A stretch of DNA of 64,000 nucleotides from assembly GCA_027355725.1 (NCBI GenBank), contig DAIEHI010000190.1, positions 1 to 64,000 on the forward strand. Direction: 5' to 3'. The notes beneath the pieces are model-generated. The model was given only the letters and a program-made list of their open reading frames with translations. It made no database searches and was not told the DNA's origin. Shown here piece by piece: positions 43,556 through 53,511 of the stretch. Both the position numbers and the translations under genes were made by a program. Position 1 is the stretch's first letter. Each line of letters starts with the position of its first letter. The stretch comes from Acidimicrobiaceae bacterium. Lineage in GTDB: Bacteria > Actinomycetota > Acidimicrobiia > Acidimicrobiales > RAAP-2.

Positions 43556-45175
43556 GTGCAGAGCACAATGCAAGAAGCACCACTGTTGATTAGTGACATC
43601 ATTCGACACGGCGAGTGGCTCTACGCTGACAAGAAGATTTTCACTGTCAATCCCGATGGTGTCGAGGAGTCAACGTTCTTCGAGGTCTCGAAGCGAGCCG
43701 AGCGACTTGCCGCCGCACTCGAAGCACTCGGGGTCAAGCGCGGTGACCGCGTGGCCACGTTCATGTGGAACAACCAGACCCACCTCGAGGCTTACATAGC
43801 GGTGCCTTGCATGGGGGCGGTGCTGCACACGCTCAACATCCGGCTCTTCCCCGAGCAACTTGCATACATCATCCGACACGCCGAAGATAAGTTCATCATC
43901 GTCGACAACTCACTCGTGCCGTTACTCGCCAAGGTTCGCGATCAAATCCCCTCGGTGAAGACCATCATCGTGCACGGACCCGACGACACGGGGCTCTTGG
44001 GCGACACGCTCGACTACGAGACCATCATTCAAGAGCAGCAACCTGGCTATGAATGGCCGGTGCTCGACGAACGCTCTGCGGCAATCATGTGTTACACCTC
44101 GGGCACCACCGGAAATCCCAAGGGCGTTGTGTACTCACACCGCTCCACGTGGCTGCATTCCATGGCCTCAACCTCCGCCAACTCAATTGGCCTTTGCGAG
44201 CGGGACCGCTGTCTTTTGATCGTGCCGATGTTCCACGTGAATGCGTGGGGTGCCGCGTACACGGCATTTCTCGCTGGCACTGAACTGATCATGCCGCAGA
44301 TGTTCCTGCAGGGTGAACCAATCGTGAAGATGATCCGGGAGCTTCGACCCACGATTTCGCTCGGCGTGCCCACTATCTGGAACGACGTACTGCGCGCTGC
44401 TCAACTGGACGATCAGGTGGATTTCTCGAGCCTGCGTGCCTTGCTCGCGGGCGGAGCGGCCGTGCCTCGCGTCATGATCGAGGCCTTCAAAGACAAGTAC
44501 GGCATCGATATGATCCAAGGCTGGGGAATGACCGAGACCAGTCCGCTCGCTGCAGTATCCCTGCCTCCCGCGGGTTCACCTCCTGAACTCGATCTCGACT
44601 ATCGAGTGAAGGCCGGCCGTGTGGTCGCCGGCGTAGAGGTGCGAATCACCGATGAAGACGGCACCGTGCTTGAAAAAGATGGCGTCACCGTTGGTGAGTT
44701 CGAGATCCGCGGTCCGTGGATCACCGGCTCATACTTCGGCGTCGAGGACGATGAGAAGTTCAGAGATGGGTGGCTACGCACAGGTGACATTGGTACCCTC
44801 GACCACGAAGGCTTTATGGTCATCAGTGACCGAACCAAAGACGTGATCAAGTCAGGTGGGGAGTGGATCAGTTCAGTTGAGCTTGAAAGCACCGTGATGG
44901 CCCATCCCGCCGTCTTCGAGGCGGCAGTCATTGCGGTACCTGATGAAAAATGGCAAGAGCGCCCATTGTGCTGCGTCGTGCTGCGTCCCGATCAAAGTGC
45001 AACACCCGAGGAGTTGCGTTCGTTCCTCGCCGCACGTGTTGCCAAATGGTGGCTTCCGGAGCGCTGGTGCTTCATCGACGCCGTACCAAAGACGAGCGTC
45101 GGAAAGTTTGACAAGAAAGTGCTACGAGCTCGCTACCACGAGGGCGAACTCGACGTCGTCGAACTACGACCGTGA
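43556..45175 (+). CDS. medium/long-chain acyl-CoA ligase
   Basis: AMP-forming fatty acyl-CoA synthetase. 539 residues with the ATP motif [64 protein letters not shown] and the terminal lysine region [17 protein letters not shown] 43556 has a GAGGGGGA ribosome site; a TAGCAT box at about 43521-43526 may be its -10. The chain length of the substrate is not predictable. A small coiled-coil gene overlaps its stop. Confidence 0.87.
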   Translation: MQSTMQEAPLLISDIIRHGEWLYADKKIFTVNPDGVEESTFFEVSKRAERLAAALEALGVKRGDRVATFMWNNQTHLEAYIAVPCMGAVLHTLNIRLFPEQLAYIIRHAEDKFIIVDNSLVPLLAKVRDQIPSVKTIIVHGPDDTGLLGDTLDYETIIQEQQPGYEWPVLDERSAAIMCYTSGTTGNPKGVVYSHRSTWLHSMASTSANSIGLCERDRCLLIVPMFHVNAWGAAYTAFLAGTELIMPQMFLQGEPIVKMIRELRPTISLGVPTIWNDVLRAAQLDDQVDFSSLRALLAGGAAVPRVMIEAFKDKYGIDMIQGWGMTETSPLAAVSLPPAGSPPELDLDYRVKAGRVVAGVEVRITDEDGTVLEKDGVTVGEFEIRGPWITGSYFGVEDDEKFRDGWLRTGDIGTLDHEGFMVISDRTKDVIKSGGEWISSVELESTVMAHPAVFEAAVIAVPDEKWQERPLCCVVLRPDQSATPEELRSFLAARVAKWWLPERWCFIDAVPKTSVGKFDKKVLRARYHEGELDVVELRP

Positions 45176-45366
45176 CCGACTTCGAAGCGCTGGCCAATGA
45201 TGTAGCCACTCTCGAAAGTCGCATCTCCGACGTGATTTTCGAGGCCGTGCGGGCGCAACTACGTGACGACGCGAGTGACGCCAAAGAACTTGAACGCCGA
45301 CTATCCAAGGTTCGCCGGAGCCTCCAAAAAGCAGAATATCTCCTTCGACAAGAGACGTCTGATTAG
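45172..45366 (+). CDS. small coiled-coil protein, hypothetical
   Basis: 64 residues, almost entirely helical with heptad-like spacing (FEALANDVATLESRISDVIFEAVRAQL, then KELERRLSKVRRSLQKAEYLLRQ). GTG 45172 overlaps the acyl-CoA ligase stop by four bases, which supports translation coupled to the ligase. I know no family for it. It ends with TTAG shared with the convergent LOG-family gene. Confidence 0.6.
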   Translation: MTDFEALANDVATLESRISDVIFEAVRAQLRDDASDAKELERRLSKVRRSLQKAEYLLRQETSD

Positions 45367-46340
45367 CCGGTGATGTTATTGATCTCGTCAATGAGTAGGT
45401 GCAGGCTCACGTAGTCGCGTCCGTCAAAATCGAAGAGCAATCGATTGTCATCGCCCACTCGAAAGCCGCCGGATGAAGAGAACATCGGGAACTGCTTCGA
45501 CAACCGTGCGATGTCACTCGCGCTTGGCATACGGCGAAGACGAAGACTAGCGCCGTGCTCGGTCTTGGCGTAGGCGACGAAGTTTGAATAGAAATGCTCG
45601 ATCTCTTCGATGGCGTCAGACACCGAATAATGAATGGAGAACAGACTCGTATCAACCTCGTCGAGATAGCCATGAGCAATGACCGACTCGCGCATGAATC
45701 GCAGCCATCCTGTCCAGTAGGTCCCACCAAGCTCCTCAATCAACACAACCGGCGCGGGATCGGTCTTTCCGGTGTGCACGAGCGTCAGGATCTCAAAGAG
45801 TTCGTCCATCGTGCCAACCCCACCCGGAAAGGCTACGAACGCTCTTGAGGCTCGGGTCATCGCGACTTTCCTCGTAAAGAAGTACTTCATCGCAACATGC
45901 ATCTGCTCGACATCGATGAACTCGTTCGCACCATGCTCAAAAGGCAGTTCGATATTGATCCCGAGCGTCGATGCTCTGCCTGCTCCCTTTGATGAGGCCG
46001 CCATGATCCCCGGTCCAGCACCCGAGACCGTCATCCAACCACGCGTGGCCATCTCATCGCTGAGTTGACGCGCCATCTCATAGAGAGGGCTGGTCGGGGG
46101 TGTTCGAGCCGAACCAAAGACGGTGATCTTCGGGCGTTCGCGCCACGCAGCGAACAACTCTGCGGACTTGAGCAGTTCACTGAGTGCCGTAGCGGCGATA
46201 CGAAGGTCCGACGTGTCAGGGTCCAGTTCGGCGAGTTCAATAACCCTCGTGACCAGGGTGCGCAGTATTTGGAGTCGTTCTGGCGACTGGACCGACTCTG
46301 CGTTGAGCTCCTCGAGGAAGCGTTCAATCAAATCACTCAT
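45363..46340 (-). CDS. LOG family protein (putative nucleotide 5'-monophosphate phosphoribohydrolase)
   Basis: Rossmann-fold enzyme of the lysine-decarboxylase-like/LOG group. The signature FPGGVGTMDELFE and the earlier FGSARTPPTSPLYEMA and VSGAGPGIMAASSKGA are clear. 325 residues, longer than the ~190-residue cytokinin-activating LOG enzymes, with added N- and C-terminal segments. It starts two bases after the fbiC stop on the same strand, so it is probably co-transcribed with F420 synthesis. The substrate is unknown. Confidence 0.82.
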   Translation of the reverse strand: MSDLIERFLEELNAESVQSPERLQILRTLVTRVIELAELDPDTSDLRIAATALSELLKSAELFAAWRERPKITVFGSARTPPTSPLYEMARQLSDEMATRGWMTVSGAGPGIMAASSKGAGRASTLGINIELPFEHGANEFIDVEQMHVAMKYFFTRKVAMTRASRAFVAFPGGVGTMDELFEILTLVHTGKTDPAPVVLIEELGGTYWTGWLRFMRESVIAHGYLDEVDTSLFSIHYSVSDAIEEIEHFYSNFVAYAKTEHGASLRLRRMPSASDIARLSKQFPMFSSSGGFRVGDDNRLLFDFDGRDYVSLHLLIDEINNITG

Positions 46341-46342
46341 TG

Positions 46343-48601
46343 TCAGAGTGTCTGGTAGAGGGTGCTTCGTTGATGCAGCGGTCGCCCAAGCGGCTCAACC
46401 AGAGCTCGAAGGGTGTCGACGTCCATCTCCTGGCCGTGTGTGGCACCGGCGGCCCTCGAGATGTTCTCATCCATCAAGGTCCCACCGAGATCGTTCGCAC
46501 CCGCCTGAAGGATCCGACGCGAACCTTGCACGCCCATCTTCACCCAACTCACTTGGATGTTGTTGATGAGGTTTGCGTAATGTAAGCGCGGCACCGCGTG
46601 CATCAAGACTGACTCACGAAACGTTGGACCACGACGAGAACGACCCCGCAGAAAGATCGGCGTGGCCATATGAACAAAGGGGAGTGGCACGAATTCCGTA
46701 AATCCGCCGGTTTCCACTTGCAATGCACGTGTTCGAAGTAAGTGGGTAACCCAACTCTCGACACCCTCGACGGCTCCGAACATGATGGTGATGTTCGAGC
46801 GAAGCCCCACCCCGTGAGCTGCGCGGTGCACTTCCAGCCACTGCTCGGTGTTGATCTTGTCAGGACAGAGGATTGAGCGAACTCGGTCGTCAAGGATCTC
46901 CGCTGCGGTGCCGGGTAGCGTTTTTAGTCCCGCATCTTTCAACCTTGTCAGGTACGTTGCCAGGTCCTGCTCTGAGCGGCGAGCGCCTTCAAAGACCTCA
47001 AGTGCGCTGAAGGCATGGATGTGAATCGACGGCGAACCCGCGCGCACCGCGGCGACCACGTCAATGTAATAGTCCCCGTCGAAGTTCGGATGAATTCCGC
47101 CCTGCAGACAGACTTCAGTCGCGCCCTTGGCCTCGGCCTCGCGTACCCGTTCGCTGATCTCATCAAGCGTCAACAGATAAGGGTCGCCTCGCAGGTTCAA
47201 CGAGAGTGGTCCCTTCGAAAAGGCGCAGAAACGGCACTTGAACGTGCAGACATTGGTGTAGTTGATGTTGCGATTGATGACGAAACTCACCGCGTCACCT
47301 ACCAGTTCTTCGCGCAGTGCGTCGGCGCGTTCCACAACCGCGTTGAAATCAGCGCCGCGGGCGTTAAAGAGGGCTGTCAACTCCTCTCGATCGAATTCAT
47401 AACCTGGTTCGTAGCGAGCGAGCAGGGCCTGGACTGCTGTGCTTCGAGTGGTCCAGCGAGGCGGTGGCGGAGGCATTTCATCCGAGCCCGAGAACCAGTG
47501 GTCGTCGCGCGCAAGGAATGCGGCATCCGCGTGGGCCAAGACATATGGACGGACTGTCGGATCGATGAACGGTGACTCAAGGCCAATGAACTGCGGATAG
47601 ACCGTGAGTCGAGGAGTGAGCACGAAACCCTTCTGATCACACGCATCGCCGAGTGCCTCCAGGGCCGGCCACGCGCGCTCGGGGTTGACGTGATCCTTCG
47701 TAACGGGAGAGATCCCACCGAAGTCGTCAATGCCAAAGGCCAACAATCGCGAAGGGTCATCACTCAGGTTTGGAGGTGCCTGTAGGTGGATTGAATCAGG
47801 AAGAATCATGCGAGCTACTGCAATGGTCCAGTGGAATTCTTCGTCGCTGACCGCTGGCGTGTTCGCCATCTGTGTACGTGCTTTAGGCAAGAAATTCTGG
47901 ATTATCACTTCTTGGACGTGTCCATAGATTTCGTGTATCTCTCGTATTGCCTCAAGGGTCGCAATGCGATCCTCGCGGGTCTCGCCAATTCCCACCAATA
48001 GCCCGGTCGTGAAGGGGATCTGCAACTCACCAGCTTCGCGAAGCGTCGACAGTCGTCGTTCGGGGTCCTTATCGGGTGCCAAGCGATGGGCGTCAACGTG
48101 GGCGAGCGTTTCGAGCATCATGCCCTGTGAAGCGCTCACCGTTCGAAGTTGCGTCAGTTCATGGCGATACAGGGCTCCGGCGTTCGCGTGCGGTAGGAGC
48201 CCGGTGCCCTCAAGGACCATCTGGGCCGCATTGGCAACGTAGTCGACCGTCGACTGATATCCCCGCGATGCGAGCCACTTCGCTGCCTCGTCGTAACGCA
48301 ATTCGGGCCGTTCGCCGAGGGTGAAAAGCGCCTCGGTGCAGCCCGCATCCTTGCCCGCTTGGGCGATGCTCATGACTTCGTCGAGGCTCATGAACGCTGA
48401 GGTCACGTGCGCCGGTGCCTGTGCAAAAGTGCAGTAGCCACAGCGATCACGACAGAGTTTCGTGAGGGGTATGAACACTTTGGGTGAGTACGTGACGGTC
48501 GTTCCGTACGCTCGTCGAGCCTTTGCAAACGCCATGACACTCAACTCGTCAAGTGAAGCGTGCACTAGGTCGTGAGTGGCGATGTCCTCGTAGGTTGTCA
48601 T
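46343..48601 (-). CDS. fbiC: FO synthase, CofG-CofH fusion
   Basis: Two radical-SAM halves in one 752-residue chain make 7,8-didemethyl-8-hydroxy-5-deazariboflavin, the F420 chromophore, from tyrosine and a ribityl-uracil. The first cluster is CRDRCGYC (Cys 50, 54, 57); the second, CTFKCRFC, is near residues 451-458, with RGDPYLLTLDEI and QGGIHPN following. The fused form is typical of actinobacteria. TAGGAT six bases before the ATG implies a leaderless message. Other F420 genes are not in the window. Confidence 0.94.
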   Translation of the reverse strand: MTTYEDIATHDLVHASLDELSVMAFAKARRAYGTTVTYSPKVFIPLTKLCRDRCGYCTFAQAPAHVTSAFMSLDEVMSIAQAGKDAGCTEALFTLGERPELRYDEAAKWLASRGYQSTVDYVANAAQMVLEGTGLLPHANAGALYRHELTQLRTVSASQGMMLETLAHVDAHRLAPDKDPERRLSTLREAGELQIPFTTGLLVGIGETREDRIATLEAIREIHEIYGHVQEVIIQNFLPKARTQMANTPAVSDEEFHWTIAVARMILPDSIHLQAPPNLSDDPSRLLAFGIDDFGGISPVTKDHVNPERAWPALEALGDACDQKGFVLTPRLTVYPQFIGLESPFIDPTVRPYVLAHADAAFLARDDHWFSGSDEMPPPPPRWTTRSTAVQALLARYEPGYEFDREELTALFNARGADFNAVVERADALREELVGDAVSFVINRNINYTNVCTFKCRFCAFSKGPLSLNLRGDPYLLTLDEISERVREAEAKGATEVCLQGGIHPNFDGDYYIDVVAAVRAGSPSIHIHAFSALEVFEGARRSEQDLATYLTRLKDAGLKTLPGTAAEILDDRVRSILCPDKINTEQWLEVHRAAHGVGLRSNITIMFGAVEGVESWVTHLLRTRALQVETGGFTEFVPLPFVHMATPIFLRGRSRRGPTFRESVLMHAVPRLHYANLINNIQVSWVKMGVQGSRRILQAGANDLGGTLMDENISRAAGATHGQEMDVDTLRALVEPLGRPLHQRSTLYQTL

Positions 48602-48607
48602 AGTGGC

Positions 48608-48613
48608 ATCCTA
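48608..48613 (-). promoter_or_regulatory. -10 box of leaderless fbiC promoter
   Basis: Minus-strand TAGGAT, six bases, then the fbiC ATG, within the 15-base gap after pgi. Confidence 0.55.
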
Positions 48614-48616
48614 GGT

Positions 48617-49936
48617 CTACACATCGAGAATCAGCGCCGCCTCATCAAGGTCATCCACGATCAATTGGTAGACCGAACGCCTCGCCGCATTCATTGCTTG
48701 ATAGTCACTGTGCGCCTGCGCCATGTGAAGGTCGTGGAACGAGTAGTGGCGACCTGAGATTCGAACTGGGGTGCTCTTGGGCCTTTGGATGATCTGAACG
48801 CCCACGACGCCTTGAGGTCCCCCTTTGTGCAATTGTCCGGTCGAATGTAGGTATCGCGGCCCCAGGTTCGCAGTCGTCGCACCATAGACGGCATTCATGC
48901 GAATACGCAGATCGCTCACGCCCTTTGAATCTTCCAAGGGAACATAGGCCTGCACGGCGATGTAATTTGAACTTCGAAGTGCCTCGAGCATCTCTTTTCG
49001 CTCATAACCATGTGAATCTCGAGGAACACTCTCGCGCAGGAGTGCGAAGACATTCGACTTGGCATCATCGACGTCGGGCTGATTAAACGGATCCACGCCC
49101 AGGAAGCGCGCTACGAGCGCCGCCACGAGGTGATGGTGCTGCATTGAGGAAACGTGGATCTCGACGGCGTCAGTTGAGGGGAGTGGGATCACCCCACGAC
49201 CTTGCTTGCCCGTGGTCTCTGCCATGAGCTGCTCCAGCCAGAGCGCACCGCCGTTCGTGATCGGATCGGCCCCGAGTTCGAAGAATCCCTGGCCGTCGAT
49301 CGTGTCTCGAGCGATTCGAGTGGCTTCACTGAGTGCGCCCTCAATGAGCTCTCGCGTGAGAGAGCACCCGGCGAGTGCCTCACGTAGCCCACTGCCCGAC
49401 CAGCCCGAGTAGAGAGCGGGTACGAGCCCGTACGGGGATAGTGATGAAAAACGACCGCCCGTCATGGGATCACCTTCGACCACCGTTGCCCCAAGAGATC
49501 GCCCGAGTTCCGCGAGCGAAGTACCCGGATCGGTGATGATCACCAGATCAGCGGGCTCCAGGCCACTCGCGAGCGCGTGAGCGAGGAGTGTCTGGGTTTC
49601 GATGGTTGCTCCAGACTTAGAGGACGCAATGACGTTCACCGTCGAGAAGTCAACGTGCGACACGGTGTCTGGATTCGACGTGTCGAGCACACGGAGTGTC
49701 GAGTCGCTTCGAGACTCTGCATAGAAACGTGCCGGCGACGACGAACCCCCCATTCCTAGGAGCACCGTTTGCTCATGGTGCCGCGGGAGGCACTGTTCAA
49801 TGTCGTCGAGCCATTCAGTGAGGTACCGCTCGGGATGATGAAGCCAACCTAGAGAGTGTGCTGCAGTGGTGCCTTCGAAAGCTGAGGCGTCGCCGTGCAT
49901 CAAGCTCGAGATGAGCTCGGCGTCCTCAGTGTTCAT
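48617..49936 (-). CDS. pgi: glucose-6-phosphate isomerase, short form
   Basis: Interconverts glucose-6-phosphate and fructose-6-phosphate. The SIS-type core is visible: LLGMGGSSSPARFYAE, VIASSKSGATIETQTL, DPMTGGRFSSLSPYGLVPALYSG, and a late HSTGQLHKGGPQ. At 439 residues it lacks about 100 residues of the classic enzyme. The ATG overlaps the tal stop by one base (TGATG). In some bacteria transaldolase and this type of isomerase are a single fused protein; here they are adjacent but separate. Confidence 0.85.
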   Translation of the reverse strand: MNTEDAELISSLMHGDASAFEGTTAAHSLGWLHHPERYLTEWLDDIEQCLPRHHEQTVLLGMGGSSSPARFYAESRSDSTLRVLDTSNPDTVSHVDFSTVNVIASSKSGATIETQTLLAHALASGLEPADLVIITDPGTSLAELGRSLGATVVEGDPMTGGRFSSLSPYGLVPALYSGWSGSGLREALAGCSLTRELIEGALSEATRIARDTIDGQGFFELGADPITNGGALWLEQLMAETTGKQGRGVIPLPSTDAVEIHVSSMQHHHLVAALVARFLGVDPFNQPDVDDAKSNVFALLRESVPRDSHGYERKEMLEALRSSNYIAVQAYVPLEDSKGVSDLRIRMNAVYGATTANLGPRYLHSTGQLHKGGPQGVVGVQIIQRPKSTPVRISGRHYSFHDLHMAQAHSDYQAMNAARRSVYQLIVDDLDEAALILDV

Positions 49937-51045
49937 CAAACGCTGGCTATTTTCGCAGCGACCGTGGCGAGCAGTTCATCGTAGGAGGTCGAAAACGCAT
50001 TGACGCCGTCGATCTCGAGACGCTCGGTGACAGCGGCGAGCGAGACCGTGAACGGCAACCCCTCGAGCAACTTCGTCTGAAGTTCGATTGACTCGGTGGA
50101 CTGCAGCAATGACCGGCTGAAGTCACCATGATCGAGCACTGCGGCGAGGGTGGGATCAGGCATCGTGTTGACGGTCTCGTCGCCGACGATCGGATCTACA
50201 TAGAGAAGGTCGGGGTATGCCGGATTCTTTGTTGACGTGGAGGCCCACAATGGTCGCTGTACTTGAGCGCCCGCGTCGAGCAGACGTGTCGCGCGATCAC
50301 TTGAAATCCTCTGACGATAATGCTGATAGGCGCCACAGACTTGTGCGTTGGCGATCGTGCCGCGACGAGTATCACCCTCTTCGAGCAACGCGTCGACCGC
50401 CACATCAACACGAGACACGAAGAACGACGCGACACTCGCAATTTCCGCAAGGTCATGTCCGCGCTCTTTGGCCAATTCGAGACCTTGCAACCACGCATCG
50501 ATGACCTCACCGTATCGCTCCAGAGAAAAGATGAGCGTCACGTTGACATTGATGCCGGAACCGAGGACCTCGGTTACCGCCGGCAACCCTTCCTTGGTGG
50601 CGGGAATCTTGATCATCACGTTCGCCCGTCCGACCTCATCCGCCAATCGCTTCGCGGCCGCAATGGTGCCGTTGGTGTCGCGGGCAAGATGAGGAGACAC
50701 CTCTAACGAGACAAATCCGTCCAAGTACCTACGCTCTCCTCGAACAAACGCTGCTTTGGACTGCTCGTGAACATTCGCCAGGACGTCACAGGCGTCCTTG
50801 ACGTCTTGCACCGCCAGCGCTTCAAACAGCGTCTCAGGATCGCTCGAGTGTGCACCCTTCAAGAACTCGTCGTACGCACTCGAGCTCGCCAAGGACTTGG
50901 CGAAGATGGACGGATTCGAGGTGACTCCGCGCACACCCTGTTCGACGAGGCCCTCTAATGTGCCGTCGTTCAACCAGTCGCGGCGAATATTGTCAATCCA
51001 AGGGCTCTGACCGTACTGGTCGAACAGTGCGTTGAGATTGCTCAC
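49936..51045 (-). CDS. tal: transaldolase
   Basis: Transfers a dihydroxyacetone unit in the non-oxidative pentose phosphate pathway. 369 residues with GVRGVTSNPSIFAK near residue 39 and the Schiff-base lysine in NVMIKIPAT (about Lys 146), the size and motifs of the actinobacterial TAL class. It overlaps tkt by four bases and pgi by one; tkt-tal-pgi forms a tight operon. Confidence 0.93.
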   Translation of the reverse strand: MSNLNALFDQYGQSPWIDNIRRDWLNDGTLEGLVEQGVRGVTSNPSIFAKSLASSSAYDEFLKGAHSSDPETLFEALAVQDVKDACDVLANVHEQSKAAFVRGERRYLDGFVSLEVSPHLARDTNGTIAAAKRLADEVGRANVMIKIPATKEGLPAVTEVLGSGINVNVTLIFSLERYGEVIDAWLQGLELAKERGHDLAEIASVASFFVSRVDVAVDALLEEGDTRRGTIANAQVCGAYQHYRQRISSDRATRLLDAGAQVQRPLWASTSTKNPAYPDLLYVDPIVGDETVNTMPDPTLAAVLDHGDFSRSLLQSTESIELQTKLLEGLPFTVSLAAVTERLEIDGVNAFSTSYDELLATVAAKIASV

Positions 51046-53039
51046 TGAACCTCCTTCAAAGCGTTCTCCACGTGGGCCACCAGTGTCTCTGGTGTGATAT
51101 TGAAATATTCAAAAACGTATGCGCCAGGTGCCGATAGTCCGAAACTATCGATGCCAATCGCTTCGTCAACGTACTGCGTCCAGCCGAGTGTGGCGCCAGC
51201 TTCGAGGGCGACGGACGGTATCGAGCGACGCAAGACCTCGTGACGATATTCAAGGGGCTGCTCGTCAAAGCACCTCCAACACGGCATGGCAACAACACGA
51301 GTCGCGATGCCCTTCTCGCGTAGCGCCTCGTGGGCACTGAGACAATGTGCAACCTCAGAACCCGTTCCCACCAGGGTGTACGTGGCTCCTGGGTCTTCTC
51401 TCAACACGTAACCACCTTTGCGCGCATTGGCTCGCGAGGCAAGTGCGTCGTTGCCCGCGAGCACGGGCATGTCTTGACGCGAGAGAACAAGTGCGGTGGT
51501 GGCGGGCATCTTCGAGCTCAAGAAGCCCTCGACGAGATCAAGGGTCTCGTTGGCGTCTGAGGGACGAACGACGTGTAGTCGCGGCATGGCACGAAGCGAC
51601 ATCAGGTGTTCAATCGGCTGGTGGGTTGGGCCATCTTCTCCAACGCCGACCGAATCATGGGTGAACACGAACAGCGCACCGGCGTGACTCAGGGCCGCCA
51701 GACGAATTGCCGGTCGCATGTAGTCGCTGAAGACGAAGAACGTCGAACCAGCCGGACGAAACCCACCGTGCAGTGCCTGGCCGACCATGACCGCCGCCAT
51801 TGCGAATTCTCGAACACCATAATGAATCTGTCGCCCCCCGGGATTCGAATGAGCTTGGGCGGAGGAGTGGGCGAGGATGACACCGGTGTTGTCAGTCAAG
51901 TCAGCCGATCCCGCCGTCAGACCCTTCGTCTGGGGTGCGAAAACGTCCATCGCTCGCTGCATGGCCTTTCTGGTTGCAACCTTGGTCCCTTCAGCAAAGG
52001 GCTCTGCGGATGCCGTGACGACTCCCGCGCCATTGGTGGCCAGTTGGGTGACGAGTGAACGACCTTGGTCCCCAGCGGCGGCAACGCGCGCCTCCCACTC
52101 AACGCGCTGTTGGCGAAGTGGGCTCAGCACGTCAATGAACTCGCTCGGCAGTTCTGGATCAAGAAAGAAGGGTTCGAGGGGCACGCCAAGTACCTTCTTG
52201 GTCTCTTCAATGACCTCGGCACTGAATGGTGAACCGTGCGCCTCGCGTCGATCCATCATGGCCCGTGCCGGAAAGCCAATGTGTGATCGAACAATGATGA
52301 GCGTGGGACGCTCGGTCTCGGCGATAGCCGCGCGTGCTGCCGATTCGAGTGCGTCAAGGTCATTGGCGCTCTCACCCACGTTGATCACGTGCCATCCGTA
52401 GGCCTTGAACCGCTCTTCTGGGTCGTCGTGCAACGCCAGCTCTGTTGGCCCATCGATCGTGATGTGATTGTCATCGTAAAATACCGTCAAACGATCGAGG
52501 CCGAGCGACCCGGCAAGTGAGGCGGCCTCGTGACTGATCCCCTCTTCGAGGCAACCGTCACCTGCGATGACCCACGTGCGGTGATTCACGAGACCATCGC
52601 CATAGTCACTGCGTAGTATCCGCTCCGCAATACTCATGCCGACACCGTTCGCGACGCCTTGACCAAGAGGACCGGTGGTCACCTCAACGGTGGCCGTGAC
52701 ACCATTCTCTGGGTGCCCAGGGGTGCGTGAATGGGGCTGGCGAAAAGCCTCGAGGTCCTCTCGTTGCACGTCGTAACCGAACGCGTGAGCAAGCCCGTAC
52801 TGGAGAATCGACGCGTGTCCACAACTCAGGATGAATCTGTCTCGATCACTCCACAGTGGATCGGTCGGATCGTGGCGCAACACGCGAGAGAACAGCATCA
52901 CCCCCAAGGGCGCTAGGGCCATAGCGGTACCCGAGTGGCCAGAATTGGCCTTTGCGGGAGCGTCCATGGCCAGTGCGGAAATCTCGCGGATTGCACGGCC
53001 CTCGAGCGGTGTCGCACCAAGATACAGTTCGTCAGTCAT
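51042..53039 (-). CDS. tkt: transketolase
   Basis: Thiamine-diphosphate enzyme moving two-carbon units. 665 residues; AMDAPAKANSGHSGTAMALAP, GPLGQGVANGVGMSIAER, the ThDP motif GDGCLEEGISHEAASLAG, and the pyrimidine-domain THDSVGVGEDGPTHQP are present. A TACTGT box seven bases before the ATG indicates leaderless transcription. It diverges from the thioesterase gene. zwf and opcA, common partners in other actinobacteria, are absent here. Confidence 0.96.
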   Translation of the reverse strand: MTDELYLGATPLEGRAIREISALAMDAPAKANSGHSGTAMALAPLGVMLFSRVLRHDPTDPLWSDRDRFILSCGHASILQYGLAHAFGYDVQREDLEAFRQPHSRTPGHPENGVTATVEVTTGPLGQGVANGVGMSIAERILRSDYGDGLVNHRTWVIAGDGCLEEGISHEAASLAGSLGLDRLTVFYDDNHITIDGPTELALHDDPEERFKAYGWHVINVGESANDLDALESAARAAIAETERPTLIIVRSHIGFPARAMMDRREAHGSPFSAEVIEETKKVLGVPLEPFFLDPELPSEFIDVLSPLRQQRVEWEARVAAAGDQGRSLVTQLATNGAGVVTASAEPFAEGTKVATRKAMQRAMDVFAPQTKGLTAGSADLTDNTGVILAHSSAQAHSNPGGRQIHYGVREFAMAAVMVGQALHGGFRPAGSTFFVFSDYMRPAIRLAALSHAGALFVFTHDSVGVGEDGPTHQPIEHLMSLRAMPRLHVVRPSDANETLDLVEGFLSSKMPATTALVLSRQDMPVLAGNDALASRANARKGGYVLREDPGATYTLVGTGSEVAHCLSAHEALREKGIATRVVAMPCWRCFDEQPLEYRHEVLRRSIPSVALEAGATLGWTQYVDEAIGIDSFGLSAPGAYVFEYFNITPETLVAHVENALKEVQ

Positions 53040-53046
53040 GGTTACG

Positions 53047-53052
53047 ACAGTA
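53047..53052 (-). promoter_or_regulatory. -10 box of leaderless tkt promoter
   Basis: Minus-strand TACTGT, seven bases, then the tkt ATG. Confidence 0.5.
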
Positions 53053-53088
53053 GTGAATTCGACGGTGTGTTTGGCGCGAAACTGAAGC

Positions 53089-53094
53089 TAGCCT
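53089..53094 (+). promoter_or_regulatory. -10 box of leaderless thioesterase promoter
   Basis: TAGCCT, six bases, then ATG 53101. It decides the start in favour of ATG over an upstream TTG. Confidence 0.55.
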
Positions 53095-53100
53095 TTGTCC

Positions 53101-53502
53101 ATGACGCTGCAAATCCCACCAAATTGCGACCTTACGCTCGGTCTGAGGTGTGTGGACAAGTCCAAACCTGGAGTCAGCGTTTGGACAATGCGGGTCGATG
53201 AGCGATTTCTCAATCCGGCCGGAATCATCCAAGGTGGCTTCCTGAGTGCGATCCTTGATTCAGCAATGGGGGCCTCGGCGGTCACCGGAGCCGGCAAGGA
53301 CCGAAAGGTCACGGTGATGAACACCGAGATGAAGGTCTCCTTCATTCGCTCAGCGCACCTCGGCGACGACTTGGTCTGTACTGCGAGAGTTCTGAAGCCG
53401 GGCCGGGTGATCACCTTCCTCGAGGGCCGCATCATGAACCAGCGAGACGAGCTCGTAGCACTGGGCAGTTCCTCCTACCTCATTAGAGAACGCACTGAGT
53501 AG
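53101..53502 (+). CDS. PaaI-type hotdog-fold thioesterase
   Basis: Probably hydrolyses an acyl-CoA. 133 residues with the hotdog motif NPAGIIQGGFLSAILDSAMGASAV, where the usual HGG is replaced by QGG, and VTVMNTEMKVSFIRSA. PaaI-family enzymes use the following aspartate/glutamate region for catalysis. It stands alone behind a leaderless promoter and is followed after nine bases by another leaderless gene. The substrate is unknown. Confidence 0.8.
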   Translation: MTLQIPPNCDLTLGLRCVDKSKPGVSVWTMRVDERFLNPAGIIQGGFLSAILDSAMGASAVTGAGKDRKVTVMNTEMKVSFIRSAHLGDDLVCTARVLKPGRVITFLEGRIMNQRDELVALGSSSYLIRERTE

Positions 53503-53505
53503 GCT
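53500..53505 (+). promoter_or_regulatory. -10 box of leaderless promoter for the small membrane-protein cluster
   Basis: TAGGCT, six bases, then GTG 53512. The box overlaps the thioesterase stop codon. Confidence 0.55.
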
Positions 53506-53511
53506 TGTCTC

